64,000 bases of DNA, taken from contig JAFZTV010000055.1 of NCBI GenBank assembly GCA_017618625.1, positions 15,545-79,544 on the forward strand, read 5' to 3'. Numbering within the stretch: the stretch's first letter is position 1; each line of letters begins with the position of its first letter. This stretch comes from Bacteroidales bacterium (GTDB lineage Bacteria; Bacteroidota; Bacteroidia; Bacteroidales; P3). This document shows, piece after piece, positions 26,011 through 34,462 of this stretch. The notes below the pieces were generated by a model. That model had not been told where the DNA came from. It did no database searches and saw only the letters and a program-made list of their open reading frames with translations. The position numbers and the translations under genes are program-made.

Positions 26011-28293
26011 TTATCTTTTCTTTCTCGTTTTCTTGCCCTTTTTCTCGCCTTTTTCGGCTCTCACGGTTTTCTTGTTTTCCGCCTTGTTCGCCTTGCCGTA
26101 TTTTTTCTTCGAGTTCGGCCGTGTCGGCTTTTCTTCTTCCTCGTCGTCCACAAGCTCGAAGTCAATCTGTTTCTTCAGCATATCGACACCTTTGACGCGA
26201 ATGGTTACCGGAGAACCCAGTTTGTAGCATTTGCCGGTTTTGCGGCCGATCACCTGGTAGTTGTCCTCGTCAAGCATGTAGTAGTCGCCTTTGAGCGACC
26301 CGATGGGAATCATGCCTTCGCATTTGTTCCCTTCGATTTCGGCATATATGCCCCATTTGCTCACGCCCGAGATAAGTGCCGGGAACACCTGTCCGAGCTT
26401 GTCGCTCAGGTATTCTGCCTGCTTGTATTTGATGCTGGTGCGTTCGGCGTCGGCGGCTTTCTTCTCCATCTGTGAGCAGTGCTTGCAGTATTCTTCATAC
26501 TCTTCGGCGCTCACCGAGGTGCCGCCTGCGAGATAACGCTCTAGCAGTCGGTGAACCATCAGGTCGGGATAGCGGCGTATGGGCGACGTGAAGTGGGTGT
26601 AGAAGGGGAACGCCAAGCCGTAGTGGCCTATGTTCTCGGTCGAGTAGTAGGCTTTCGACATCGTGCGGATGGCGATGGTGTCTATCATATACTCCTCGCC
26701 GCGACCCGCTATGTCGCTGAACAGGCGGTTGTATGAGTCGGCCAGCGCCTTGCGGTTGCCCACCTTCATCTTGAAGCCGAGTTTCGCCACAAACTCTACG
26801 AAGGTGTTGAGCTTTTCGGGGTTCGGTTCGTCGTGTACTCGATAGACGAATGTTCTGGCTTTCTGAGGCTTTCCTCCTTTGTTTTTCGTTCTGTCCACTT
26901 TGCCTATACGTTCGGCCACGCTGCGGTTGGCCAGCAGCATAAACTCCTCTATCAGCCAGTTGGCCTCTTTCTGCTCTTTGATATATACCCCTATGGGTTT
27001 TGCGTTATCGTCGAGGCGGAACTTCACCTCCTGGCTCTCGAAGTTTATCGCACCCTCTTTATACCGTGCGTTTCGCAGTATGGTCGCCATTTTGTGGAGT
27101 TCGAGTATAGCTTTGCCGACGGCACTTCCACCGTCGTCGCCGCTGTCGATTATTGCCTGCGCATCTTCGTAGGCAAGCCTTTGGTCGGAGTGTATGACCG
27201 TCTTCCCGAACCATGTGTTGTGAACTTTGGCGTTCTCGTCCATCTGCATCACCACGCTGAAGCAGAGCTTGTCCTCGTTGGGTCGCAGCGAGCAAACCCC
27301 GTTGCACAGCTTCTCGGGCAGCATCGGTATGGTGCGGTCCACCAGATAGACGCTGGTGCCTCTCTCGTAAGCCTCGCGGTCGATGGCCGACCCGGGGGTG
27401 ACGTAGTATGAGACGTCGGCGATATGTACGCCCACCTCGAAAAGTCCGTTCTCTAGGGCGCGGTAGGAGAGGGCGTCGTCAAAGTCTTTGGCGTCGGCGG
27501 GGTCTATGGTGAAGGTGGTCACTTTGCGGAAATCTTTTCTGCCCTCAAGCTCTTTCTTCGTTGGATTTTTTATTGCGGCAGCCTCTTTCTCGGCTTCTGC
27601 GGGGAACTCCATCGGAAAGTCGTAGTCGGCCAGTATGGATTGCATCTCCACGTTGTTGTCGCCCGGGCGTCCCAGACGCTTTACGACGCGTCCCACGGGG
27701 TTGTTCATCCTTTCCGGCCATTCGGTCATCTCCACTATCGCTTTCTCGCCGTCTTCGGCGCCCGCCAGGTCGCTGGGATGGATAAAGATGTCCACCACCA
27801 TGTTGCGGTTGTCGCACAGCAGGAACGCGAACTTGTCCATCTTCTGAATCCGTCCGACAAACCGCGTCCGGGCGCGTTTTATCACTTCCACCACCTCGCC
27901 TTCGGGCTTATGCATTTTGCGTTGCGGAAACATCGACACCCTCACCGTGTCGCCGTGCAGGGCGTGATGGGTATAGTTGGGCGCTATCATTATGTCCTCC
28001 TGACCTTCCTCGTCGGGAATGACGTATGCCTTGCCCGTCTGCTTCATGTCTATGGTGCCGACAATCTGGTTGCGCGGAGTGTCGTTGATGTTCTTCGGGT
28101 TGATTTTGTATTTCCCGCGCCCTTCCTCCACCAGTATCTCGTCGGTGGCGAGCAGAAAGATGACTTCATCCACCTGTGCCCTCGCCGCCTTATCGTGGGC
28201 ACCCACACGCGAGGCAATCTGCTTCGGGTTGAAGGTGTCGAACGGGTTCTTGGCGAAAATCTTTATTATCTGTTGTGCTAGTTTGTCGTTCAT
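26011..28293 (-). CDS. rnr: Ribonuclease R
   Basis: Processive 3'-5' exoribonuclease of 760 aa. The start at 28293 (MNDKLAQQIIKIFAKNPFDT) is preferred because the upstream extension carries a dispersed repeat and is not family-like. In order: N-terminal helix-turn-helix region, cold-shock OB folds (RGKYKINPKN, GRIQKMDKFAFLL), the RNB domain with FTIDPADAKDFDDALSYRAL and its four catalytic Asp, PMLPEKLCNGVCSLRPNEDK, HFTSPIRRYPDLMVHRLL, an S1 domain (PALISGVSKWGIYAEIEG), and a Lys/Arg-rich tail of about 40 residues (KKKYGKANKAENKK). Confidence 0.96.
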   Translation of the reverse strand: MNDKLAQQIIKIFAKNPFDTFNPKQIASRVGAHDKAARAQVDEVIFLLATDEILVEEGRGKYKINPKNINDTPRNQIVGTIDMKQTGKAYVIPDEEGQEDIMIAPNYTHHALHGDTVRVSMFPQRKMHKPEGEVVEVIKRARTRFVGRIQKMDKFAFLLCDNRNMVVDIFIHPSDLAGAEDGEKAIVEMTEWPERMNNPVGRVVKRLGRPGDNNVEMQSILADYDFPMEFPAEAEKEAAAIKNPTKKELEGRKDFRKVTTFTIDPADAKDFDDALSYRALENGLFEVGVHIADVSYYVTPGSAIDREAYERGTSVYLVDRTIPMLPEKLCNGVCSLRPNEDKLCFSVVMQMDENAKVHNTWFGKTVIHSDQRLAYEDAQAIIDSGDDGGSAVGKAILELHKMATILRNARYKEGAINFESQEVKFRLDDNAKPIGVYIKEQKEANWLIEEFMLLANRSVAERIGKVDRTKNKGGKPQKARTFVYRVHDEPNPEKLNTFVEFVAKLGFKMKVGNRKALADSYNRLFSDIAGRGEEYMIDTIAIRTMSKAYYSTENIGHYGLAFPFYTHFTSPIRRYPDLMVHRLLERYLAGGTSVSAEEYEEYCKHCSQMEKKAADAERTSIKYKQAEYLSDKLGQVFPALISGVSKWGIYAEIEGNKCEGMIPIGSLKGDYYMLDEDNYQVIGRKTGKCYKLGSPVTIRVKGVDMLKKQIDFELVDDEEEEKPTRPNSKKKYGKANKAENKKTVRAEKGEKKGKKTRKKR

Positions 28294-28342
28294 TAAGGAT
28301 GTTGATATGTTTGATGTTGATGCGGTTTTCTGTAAAACAACC

Positions 28343-28364
28343 AGCCCGCTGAGGGCACGCACTC
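28343..28364. repeat. Degenerate dispersed hairpin repeat copy
   Basis: AGCCCGCTGAGGGCACGCAC keeps the GCCC-N5-GGGC-A-CGCAC plan. It lies in the rnr-dcp gap. Confidence 0.5.
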
Positions 28365-28375
28365 AAAACTTGAAA

Positions 28376-30499
28376 CTACTTAATCATCGTCTTCTCCATC
28401 TTGCGCTCTTTCATGAAGCCGCTGCGTATCAGGAACGCCTCGTTTTTCGGGTCGCGGCCCATGAAGTTGCGGAACAGCACCGACGGGTCGTCCGAGCCGC
28501 CGCGTGAGAGTATCTTGTTGCGGAAGTCGTTGGCGGTTTGCTTGTTGAAGATGCCGTCCTCCTTGAATTTCGAGAAGATGTCGGCGTCGAGCACCTCCGC
28601 CCACTTGTAGCCGTAGTAGCCGGCGGCATATCCACCCGAGAAGATGTGGGTGAACGCCGGCGAGCTGATGGCGCCCTTCACCACGGGCAGCATCTCCACC
28701 ATGTTTCTATGCTCGAATGACTCCAGATCTTCTGTCAGCGGAGCCTGCAGCGTGTGGTAGGCCATGTCTATGTTGCCATAGTTCAGCTGGCGTATGCAGT
28801 AGTAGCCCGAGAGGAAGTTCTCGCTGGCCTTGATTTTCTTGATGAAGTCGGTGGGTATGGTGTCGCCCGTCTGGTAGTGTTTGGCGAAGGTGTTGAGGAA
28901 CTGCGGCTCGTAGCACCAGTTCTCCATCACCTGCGACATCGTCTCCACGAAGTCGTGTTTCACGTTCGTGCCGGCCACCGAGGGGTAGTGTACGTCGCTC
29001 ATCATGCCGTGCATCGCGTGTCCCATTTCGTGCATGAAGGTCTCCACCTCGTCGAAGCTGAGCAGCGACGGCTGGTCGCCCACGGGTTTTGTGAAGTTGC
29101 AAACCACCTGTATCAGCGGCCTAATCTCTTTGCCGTCCACGTTGCTCTGCCCGCGGAATTCGGTCATCCAGGCGCCGCTGCGCTTCGAGGCTCTGGGATA
29201 CATATCCAGGTAGAGCACCCCCATAAAGCGGCTGCCGTCATAAACCTCGTACACCTTCACGTCCGGGTGATAGACCTCGATGTCGTTGGCCTCCACAAAT
29301 TTCACACCGTAGAGGGTGTTGTAGAGGTCGAAGATACCCTGACGCACCTTGTCCAGCTGGAAATAGGGGCGCAGCAGCTCTGCGTCGAAGCTGTATTTCT
29401 GTTTCTTCAGTTTCTCGCTCCAATAGGAGAAGTCCCAGCGTTGCAGCTCGTATTCCACGCCGTGGTCGGAGGCAAACTGTTTCACCTCTTTCACGTCGAG
29501 CAACGCCTGGCGGTAGGCGCTGTTCTGCAAGTCCTGCATGAATTTTCCCACCGTGTTCACGTCCTTGGCCATCTTGTCGCTCAGGGCGTAGGCGGCGTAG
29601 TTGTCATATCCCAGCAGACGGGCTTTCTCCATGCGCAGCTGTGAGATGCGGCGCACAAGGTCGTCGTTGTTGTTGGCGTTCTTGCGGAATCCGCGGCTGT
29701 TGTAGGCGCGCCACATCTGCTCGCGCAGCTCGCGGTTGTCGGCGTATGTCACGAAGGGACCGAACGAAGGGTAGTCGAGCGTGAACACCCAGCCTTCGAG
29801 CTTGCGTTCCTCGGCTTCGGCCTTTGCCGCGGCGATGGCGTTCTCAGGCAATCCGCGCAGGTCTTTCTTGTTCGTCACCTGCAGGAAATAGTCGTTGTTG
29901 TCGGCCAGCACGTTCTGGTTGAATTTCTGCGTCAGCTGCGACAGCTCCTCCGAAATCTTGGCAAATTTTTCCTTCTCTTTCTTCGGCAGGTTCACGCCGT
30001 TCTGCACAAACGAGCGGTAGGTGTCCTCAAGCACCACCTTCTGCTCGGTGGTGAGGTTCAGTTTCTCGCGGTTGTCATACACCTTCTTCACGCGGGCGAA
30101 AAGTTTCTCGTTCATCGACACCCAGTTCGAATATCTTGTGATTTCCGGCACGAGCGTCATCACCGACTGCTGCATCTCTTCCGATGTGCAGCACTCGTTC
30201 AGGTTGAAGAGCAGTTCGCTCACGCGGGTCAGTTTCTCGCCCGCCTTCTCCATCGCCACGATGGTGTTTTCGAAAGTCGGCTTCTCTTTCTGCTTGATTA
30301 TGGCGTTTATGTCGGCTTCCGCCTCCTTGATGGCCTCGCGGGTGGCGGGCACATATTGCTCCACCTTGATTTTCGAGAACGGTGGAGTCTGATGCTTTGT
30401 GTTCCAGTCCTCTAGCAGGGGGTTGGTTTGTGCGTTTGCAGCCATCGTGGCGGTTGCGGCAAAAGTCATAATCATAAATTTTTTCACCAATTTGTTCAT
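28376..30499 (-). CDS. dcp: M3 family peptidyl-dipeptidase Dcp
   Basis: Zinc dipeptidyl carboxypeptidase of 707 aa. A signal peptide (MNKLVKKFMIMTFAATATMAANAQ) places it in the periplasm. The active site is His490-Glu491 in ETFMHEMGHAMHGMMSDV, the HExxH of the M3 family, and the distal Glu lies downstream in NFVETMSQVMENW-like sequence. TEFRGQSNVDGKEIRPLIQV and the C-terminal SGGYAAGYYGYKWAEVLDAD block are diagnostic for Dcp/oligopeptidase A relatives. Length fits the family. It probably degrades peptides for nutrition. Confidence 0.94.
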   Translation of the reverse strand: MNKLVKKFMIMTFAATATMAANAQTNPLLEDWNTKHQTPPFSKIKVEQYVPATREAIKEAEADINAIIKQKEKPTFENTIVAMEKAGEKLTRVSELLFNLNECCTSEEMQQSVMTLVPEITRYSNWVSMNEKLFARVKKVYDNREKLNLTTEQKVVLEDTYRSFVQNGVNLPKKEKEKFAKISEELSQLTQKFNQNVLADNNDYFLQVTNKKDLRGLPENAIAAAKAEAEERKLEGWVFTLDYPSFGPFVTYADNRELREQMWRAYNSRGFRKNANNNDDLVRRISQLRMEKARLLGYDNYAAYALSDKMAKDVNTVGKFMQDLQNSAYRQALLDVKEVKQFASDHGVEYELQRWDFSYWSEKLKKQKYSFDAELLRPYFQLDKVRQGIFDLYNTLYGVKFVEANDIEVYHPDVKVYEVYDGSRFMGVLYLDMYPRASKRSGAWMTEFRGQSNVDGKEIRPLIQVVCNFTKPVGDQPSLLSFDEVETFMHEMGHAMHGMMSDVHYPSVAGTNVKHDFVETMSQVMENWCYEPQFLNTFAKHYQTGDTIPTDFIKKIKASENFLSGYYCIRQLNYGNIDMAYHTLQAPLTEDLESFEHRNMVEMLPVVKGAISSPAFTHIFSGGYAAGYYGYKWAEVLDADIFSKFKEDGIFNKQTANDFRNKILSRGGSDDPSVLFRNFMGRDPKNEAFLIRSGFMKERKMEKTMIK

Positions 30500-30518
30500 G
30501 GGTATTATATTATTCGTA

Positions 30519-30526
30519 ATTTTGCA
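30519..30526 (+). promoter_or_regulatory. -7 promoter box of the coiled-coil lipoprotein
   Basis: TAATTTTG, followed by C, with a TTTG at 30493-30496 (22-nt spacer), close to the Bacteroidota consensus. It predicts a leader of about 65 nt. Confidence 0.6.
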
Positions 30527-30596
30527 CTTTGAATTGATAACTCAAAACATCGCATTTTATTTCATTTAGAATCTAAAAACTAAAGCAAGAAAGAAT

Positions 30597-31457
30597 ATGA
30601 AAAAAACACTTTTCACTCTAGCCATCGCCGCGGTGAGCATCCTTTTCGCCGCTTGCAACCAGAAGGAACTCAACCAGCTCCGCGAGGAGAATGCCGACCT
30701 TCTGGAACAGGTTAACGCCAAGGACGCCGAGGTAGACTCCGTCTTTGCCGCCCTCAACGCCATCGAGGACAACCTCGCACAGGTCTCCAGCCAGTATGGC
30801 GCCGTTCAGGAACTCCGTCGCGACGGTGAAGGCAGCACCAACGTGCGCGGCCAAATCGACGAGCAGATCACCAGCATCGAGAAGCTCCTCGCCGACAACA
30901 AAGCCAAGCTCGCCAACCTCAACAACCGTCTCGGCGCGGCCAACAAAAAGAACAAAGAGCTCCAGGAGTTCGTCACCAAGCTCGAAGCCCGTATTGCCGA
31001 GCAGGAGCAGCAAATCGCCGAACTCAACGAAGAACTGCAGAACAAGAACGCCACCATCCGCGTCCTTAACCAGAATGTGGCCGACCTGACCGCCGCCAAC
31101 GAGGAGAAAGACCACGCCATCGCACAGAAAATTGCCGAAGCCAACAAGGCCTACTATGTGGTGGGAAGCTACAAAGACCTCAAGTCGCTCGGCGTGATCG
31201 ACAAGGTCGGCGTCAGCAAACGTCGCCAGCAGACCACCTCGTCTATGGAAACCAGCGTCTTCACTGAGATTGACCGCACCCAGGTAACCACCGTCACCAT
31301 CAACGCCAAGAAGGTGAAGGTCGTCTCCAAACACCCCGAGACCTCCTATCAGCTCGTCAACGACGAGGAAAACTCGAAGGTCGTCTCCTACCTCCGCATC
31401 ATCGACCAGGAGCAGTTCTGGAAATACACCGACTATCTGGTCATCTCCACCCGATAG
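30597..31457 (+). CDS. Coiled-coil lipoprotein, function unknown
   Basis: Product of 286 aa. Signal peptide with lipobox FAAC (MKKTLFTLAIAAVSILFAAC). Residues about 23-185 form a long heptad-patterned coiled coil (LNQLREENADLLEQVNAKD, ELQEFVTKLEARIAEQEQQI). A compact C-terminal domain (about 190-286: YYVVGSYKDLKSLGVIDKVG ... FWKYTDYLVISTR) follows. Similar lipoproteins occur in Bacteroidales, but I assign no function; a structural envelope role is only plausible. A terminator follows. Confidence 0.75.
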   Translation: MKKTLFTLAIAAVSILFAACNQKELNQLREENADLLEQVNAKDAEVDSVFAALNAIEDNLAQVSSQYGAVQELRRDGEGSTNVRGQIDEQITSIEKLLADNKAKLANLNNRLGAANKKNKELQEFVTKLEARIAEQEQQIAELNEELQNKNATIRVLNQNVADLTAANEEKDHAIAQKIAEANKAYYVVGSYKDLKSLGVIDKVGVSKRRQQTTSSMETSVFTEIDRTQVTTVTINAKKVKVVSKHPETSYQLVNDEENSKVVSYLRIIDQEQFWKYTDYLVISTR

Positions 31458-31479
31458 GCAGTCGGTTATAACGAAAGTT

Positions 31480-31516
31480 AAGAAAGCCCTCCCCCGAAAG
31501 GAAGGGCTTTTCTTGT
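31480..31516 (+). terminator. Intrinsic terminator of the coiled-coil lipoprotein gene
   Basis: AAGCCCT pairs with AGGGCTT around a CCCCCGAAAGGA loop, followed by TTCTTG. It begins 23 bp after the stop codon. Confidence 0.75.
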
Positions 31517-31775
31517 GCGCACTGGTTGTTGGTTTTGTTTTTAGGAGAGAAATAGTTCAGTTTTCGAAGAATTCCCGCAGTTTTCTGCCCACCGACCATT
31601 AACCACTGCCCACTAGCCACCAATCTATTTCTTTCCCGTTCTGGTTTGTTGGTGAGAAATATCCCAGAGCTTTCGAAGAAATCCTGCAGGAATTGTTCTA
31701 TTTCTTCCAAAATTCTGTTCAATTTCTTTCCCGTTTTTGGTTGGTTTATAGTTTGGTTTTCAAATTCCCGTCAAG

Positions 31776-32100
31776 CTTTTGAGCGAAGCGAAAAAGAATT
31801 TTCGCACCTTTCGCAATTCTCAACTAACGCAATAACGCAATCCTCAACTAACGCAATAAAAATTTTCGTGTTTTTCGTGTTTTTCGATGTTCAATTACTT
31901 TTGAGCGAAGCGAAAAAGGATTTTCGCACTTTTCGCAATCCTCACCTAACGCAATAACGCAATCACACAATAACGCAATAAAGATTTTCGTGTTTTTCGA
32001 GTTTTTCGATGTTCAATTACTTTTGAGCGAAGCGACAAAAGATTTTCGCACTTTTTCGCAATCAAAACCCTTTTCGTGTTTTTCGATGTTCCTCACATAA
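31776..32100. repeat. 122-bp tandem repeat, about 2.6 copies
   Basis: Copies start at 31776, 31898 and 32020, each opening CTTTTGAGCGAAGCGA and ending TTTTTCGATGTTC. Internally each full copy carries TTTTCGCAC, several AACGCAATAACGCAAT words and TTTTCGTGTTTTTCG. The third copy lacks the AACGCAATAACGCAAT block. Copies differ by scattered substitutions, so the array is not recent. Confidence 0.85.
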
Positions 32101-32170
32101 TGAATTCTTTCGTTTTGGTTTTCAGTTGGTTTGCCTGGCCGGGCAAGATTCTTGCGCTTGAATCATGATG

Positions 32171-32203
32171 CAAAGGTACAACCCCGACATTGCGGTCTAC
32201 GAA
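32171..32203 (-). promoter_or_regulatory. Orphan promoter-like module (copy 1 of 3)
   Basis: On the minus strand: TTCGTAGACCGCAAT, 10 nt, TACCTTTGC. It shares the 15-mer and the exact 10-nt spacing with copies at 32951-32983 and 63364-63396. Downstream on the minus strand there are only the 122-bp repeats, so any transcript would be non-coding. Confidence 0.55.
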
Positions 32204-32284
32204 TGAATGGGGAAGTTTTTTTTGACTTTTTTTGAATAGGTTGAGTTTTAGATGGTTGGGGCAATGGACAAGTCGGAGTTTTTA

Positions 32285-32342
32285 TAATGGGAGTTAGTAG
32301 GGAGTTAGTAGGGAGTTAGTAGGGAGTTTCCTGGGAGTTATG
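32285..32342. repeat. GTTAGTAGGGA tandem minisatellite
   Basis: The unit GGGAGTTAGTA occurs about four times in tandem, with degenerate flanking units (GGGAGTTTCCT, GGGAGTTATG). It is a short simple-sequence expansion in the non-coding zone. Confidence 0.75.
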
Positions 32343-32370
32343 CAGGTTGGATTTTCTGTTCAGAAAAAAA

Positions 32371-32509
32371 GTGTCAATATGTCAATAAGTCATTAAGTCA
32401 ATAAGGAATTTGATTCTGTCATTAGGCTCACTATAATATAAAATAGTTTTATATTATAGTGGCCTTTTTGACACATTGAAAACGTTAATGACTTATTGAC
32501 TAATGACAC
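32371..32509. repeat. MITE-like nested inverted repeat
   Basis: The outer arms are 32371-32396 and 32485-32509; they share a perfect 16-bp inverted core, GTCAATAAGTCATTAA, plus a near-perfect extension GTGTCA(A)TTA. The centre holds a perfect palindrome of 15 bp per arm (CACTATAATATAAAA, 32429-32443, and its complement 32447-32461) with a TAG loop, extended by GGC/GCC with one bulge and followed by TTTTT. No transposase is encoded. Related GTGTCATTAAGTGTCA sequence recurs at 63453-63490. Confidence 0.7.
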
Positions 32510-32748
32510 TTAATGACACTTAATGACACCTTTATCCCGAAGCCTGGACCCCAACCGCTGACCACAGCCCGCTAACTGTTAAAAATTTCGTACCCTATTC
32601 AATGTCGCAAGCATAATATATCGCAAACACCTGATTTTGCGACTGGTGAAATCTTGTTGATAATTCCTCCCAAAGAAACGCCAGCAAAATGTGTACCTTT
32701 GCAGGTTATAAACAACATTACAATAATCCAAAACCAAGTTCCCGTTGT

Positions 32749-32871
32749 GCCGGATTTGCAATCCGGCACTTCTTTTCTTGGGATTTGTTATCCCAACCAT
32801 CAATACCCATAACCCAACCCGTTGTTGCGGATAGCATCTCCGCAACAACATTCCTCGGGATTTGCAATCCC
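32749..32871. repeat. Cluster of four REP-like palindromes
   Basis: The palindromes are GCCGGATT-TGC-AATCCGGC (32749-32767), TTGGGAT-N5-ATCCCAA (32778-32796), GTTGTTGCGGA-N7-TCCGCAACAAC (32821-32849) and GGGATT-TGC-AATCCC (32857-32871). All lie within 125 bp with similar loops. The arrangement is like the REP/BIME elements mobilised by REP-associated tyrosine transposases; no such gene is in the window. Confidence 0.65.
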
Positions 32872-32950
32872 AACCGCCAGACCCCGCACCACTTCATTTC
32901 TAATCACTTAACCGTCCCGTGTGAGTTGTTAAAAAATAGTTGCCCATTTT

Positions 32951-32983
32951 TTCGTAAACCGCAATCCCCTCGTCGTACCTTTG
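32951..32983 (+). promoter_or_regulatory. Orphan promoter-like module (copy 2 of 3)
   Basis: TTCGTAAACCGCAAT (32951-32965), 10 nt, TACCTTTGC (32976-32984). Upstream TGTTAAAAAATA is also shared with the copy at 63.4 kb. Downstream there is only about 180 bp of non-coding DNA before the convergent YARHG gene. Confidence 0.55.
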
Positions 32984-33161
32984 CACCCGAAATCAATCGC
33001 TCAGCTCTCCTCGTACAACGAGGTCATATTCTGCAGAGTCGCTTTGATTTGAGCTCTTAGAAATTTTGGGGCAAGGATTTCGATTTCTTATTGTACACAG
33101 TCATAGGAAGATGTCTATATATGAACGAGGGAGGGCGGGGGCGATTGTAGAGCAGGTCGAA

Positions 33162-34337
33162 CTAATCCGTGGTTACATTTATATACAACCAGTCTTTTTT
33201 GGAAAAGTTATCAGACCCTTTGTAGTTTGGGTCTGGCATATACCACCATAGACTTTCGAAAAACTCTTTCAATTTCTGATCCTTGAACACTCGCCCATGT
33301 TGTGCATACGGCATATTGCGAGCCACACGTCGCAATAATTCTTTGTCATATGTATTGTCGTACGATGTAAAATATTCGAAAGGATAGTCATAGTTTAAGT
33401 CATGATAATAATCCCTTACTTCATCACCAAAATTGGCGCCATAAAGCACTAATTCCAACTCCGGTCGAAAATCTTTCTTGTGCCAACTTACGGCACCGTT
33501 CCGCACAGAGACTTCGTAACAATCAAGACTATCGAAATCCATATAGATATCATCACTATCAGAATAACTCTTCCTCCAGCTAAAGGACCCATAGCGATCG
33601 GAATAACTCTTCTTTCGAGTTTTCCCCCAACCATCAATAACCGTACACTCTGCTTCAGGGATAATCGACATTGGCATAAAGAAATGCGAATGTTGTTTGT
33701 CAGAACGCACAATCAGCGTAAAATCGTCGATTTTTCCGCCCGCCCATCGCGAAGCCGGTGTAAGACTGTAGTCCAAAACCCATGGTTGAATGACGTTTGA
33801 TGACATCGCGTATCTATAGGTGTGATGTATCTTGTTTAACCCTGGTTGAAACTCGGCATCAAAATAGTAAACATAACTGTCAAAGTAAAAGTCTGGATCC
33901 ATTTGTGACAAGTGCTGTAACTCCTTGGTAGGTATCAATGAATCGGGGTTCAAAACGCCGCTTAGCGAAAAGGCGACTTGATAGTTCAACTGTTGACCGT
34001 TCATCTCTACTGTAAAATTATAGATGTCTGGATGTTCAATGGAAAATTCTGGTTCTGGTTCATATTCCCAATATGATGGCGTGGCTGCCTCGAAACCCAT
34101 TAACAGTTTCTTGGTTGCCTTTCCCGGATTCCAAAACTCATAACTCACGTCCACACGGGCGTAGCCATCATTCTGCAAATAAATGGTAAGAACCTCCTTG
34201 CGTACGCTGATGTCTGTTTCCAGCATCGGCACCAGATGATTCCCGTTCGCATAGAATATGCCATCGTTGGCTTTCACAGTCACGCACATCAGTACAAATA
34301 GCAGTACCAGCACGGAATTTTGTAATTTGTTTTTCAT
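33162..34337 (-). CDS. Secreted protein with C-terminal YARHG domain
   Basis: Product of 391 aa. Signal peptide (MKNKLQNSVLVLLFVLMCVT ... KAN). The N-terminal region (NDGIFYANGNHLVPMLETDI, EVLTIYLQNDGYARVDVSYE) resembles DUF4424-type beta-sandwich proteins. The last 50 residues carry a YARHG domain: RNMPYAQHGRVFKDQKLKEF then WWYMPDPNYKG. It was probably exported across the inner membrane; function unknown. Base composition is visibly AT-richer than dnaE or rnr, which with the adjoining repeat zone suggests acquisition. A -7 box lies upstream at 34366-34373. Confidence 0.75.
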   Translation of the reverse strand: MKNKLQNSVLVLLFVLMCVTVKANDGIFYANGNHLVPMLETDISVRKEVLTIYLQNDGYARVDVSYEFWNPGKATKKLLMGFEAATPSYWEYEPEPEFSIEHPDIYNFTVEMNGQQLNYQVAFSLSGVLNPDSLIPTKELQHLSQMDPDFYFDSYVYYFDAEFQPGLNKIHHTYRYAMSSNVIQPWVLDYSLTPASRWAGGKIDDFTLIVRSDKQHSHFFMPMSIIPEAECTVIDGWGKTRKKSYSDRYGSFSWRKSYSDSDDIYMDFDSLDCYEVSVRNGAVSWHKKDFRPELELVLYGANFGDEVRDYYHDLNYDYPFEYFTSYDNTYDKELLRRVARNMPYAQHGRVFKDQKLKEFFESLWWYMPDPNYKGSDNFSKKDWLYINVTTD

Positions 34338-34365
34338 TGTATTAGCTTTATTGGAATAACAACCG

Positions 34366-34373
34366 CAAAAGTA
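34366..34373 (-). promoter_or_regulatory. -7 promoter box of the YARHG gene
   Basis: CAAAAGTA on the plus strand reads TACTTTTG on the minus strand, 29 nt upstream of the start codon. Confidence 0.6.
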
Positions 34374-34462
34374 CGAAAAGTTTGCGAAACGAAAAATAGT
34401 TTCGTGCTTTTCTAGAAACGTTTTATTGCGAAAATGTTCTGAAATTGCGAAAACAAGCGAAC

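Larger units (their letters stand above)
31517..33161. other. 1.6-kb non-coding, repeat-dense region
   Basis: No credible gene is seen: the short open frames here have no start context or family. It holds, in order, two degenerate copies of a sequence around TTTCTTTCCCGTT (31627 and 31724), a 122-bp tandem repeat, an orphan minus-strand promoter module, GTTAGTAGGGA tandem repeats, a MITE-like nested inverted repeat, REP-like palindromes, and an orphan plus-strand promoter module. The region looks like a sink for repeats and relics. Confidence 0.7.

Noticed and set aside
31776..32100. Possible CRISPR array
   Set aside because: Whole 122-bp units repeat with no unique spacers of even length, and no cas genes occur in the window.
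32689..33060. 123-codon open frame after a -7-like box
   Set aside because: The translation runs through REP-like palindromes and a second promoter module, with no plausible protein features.
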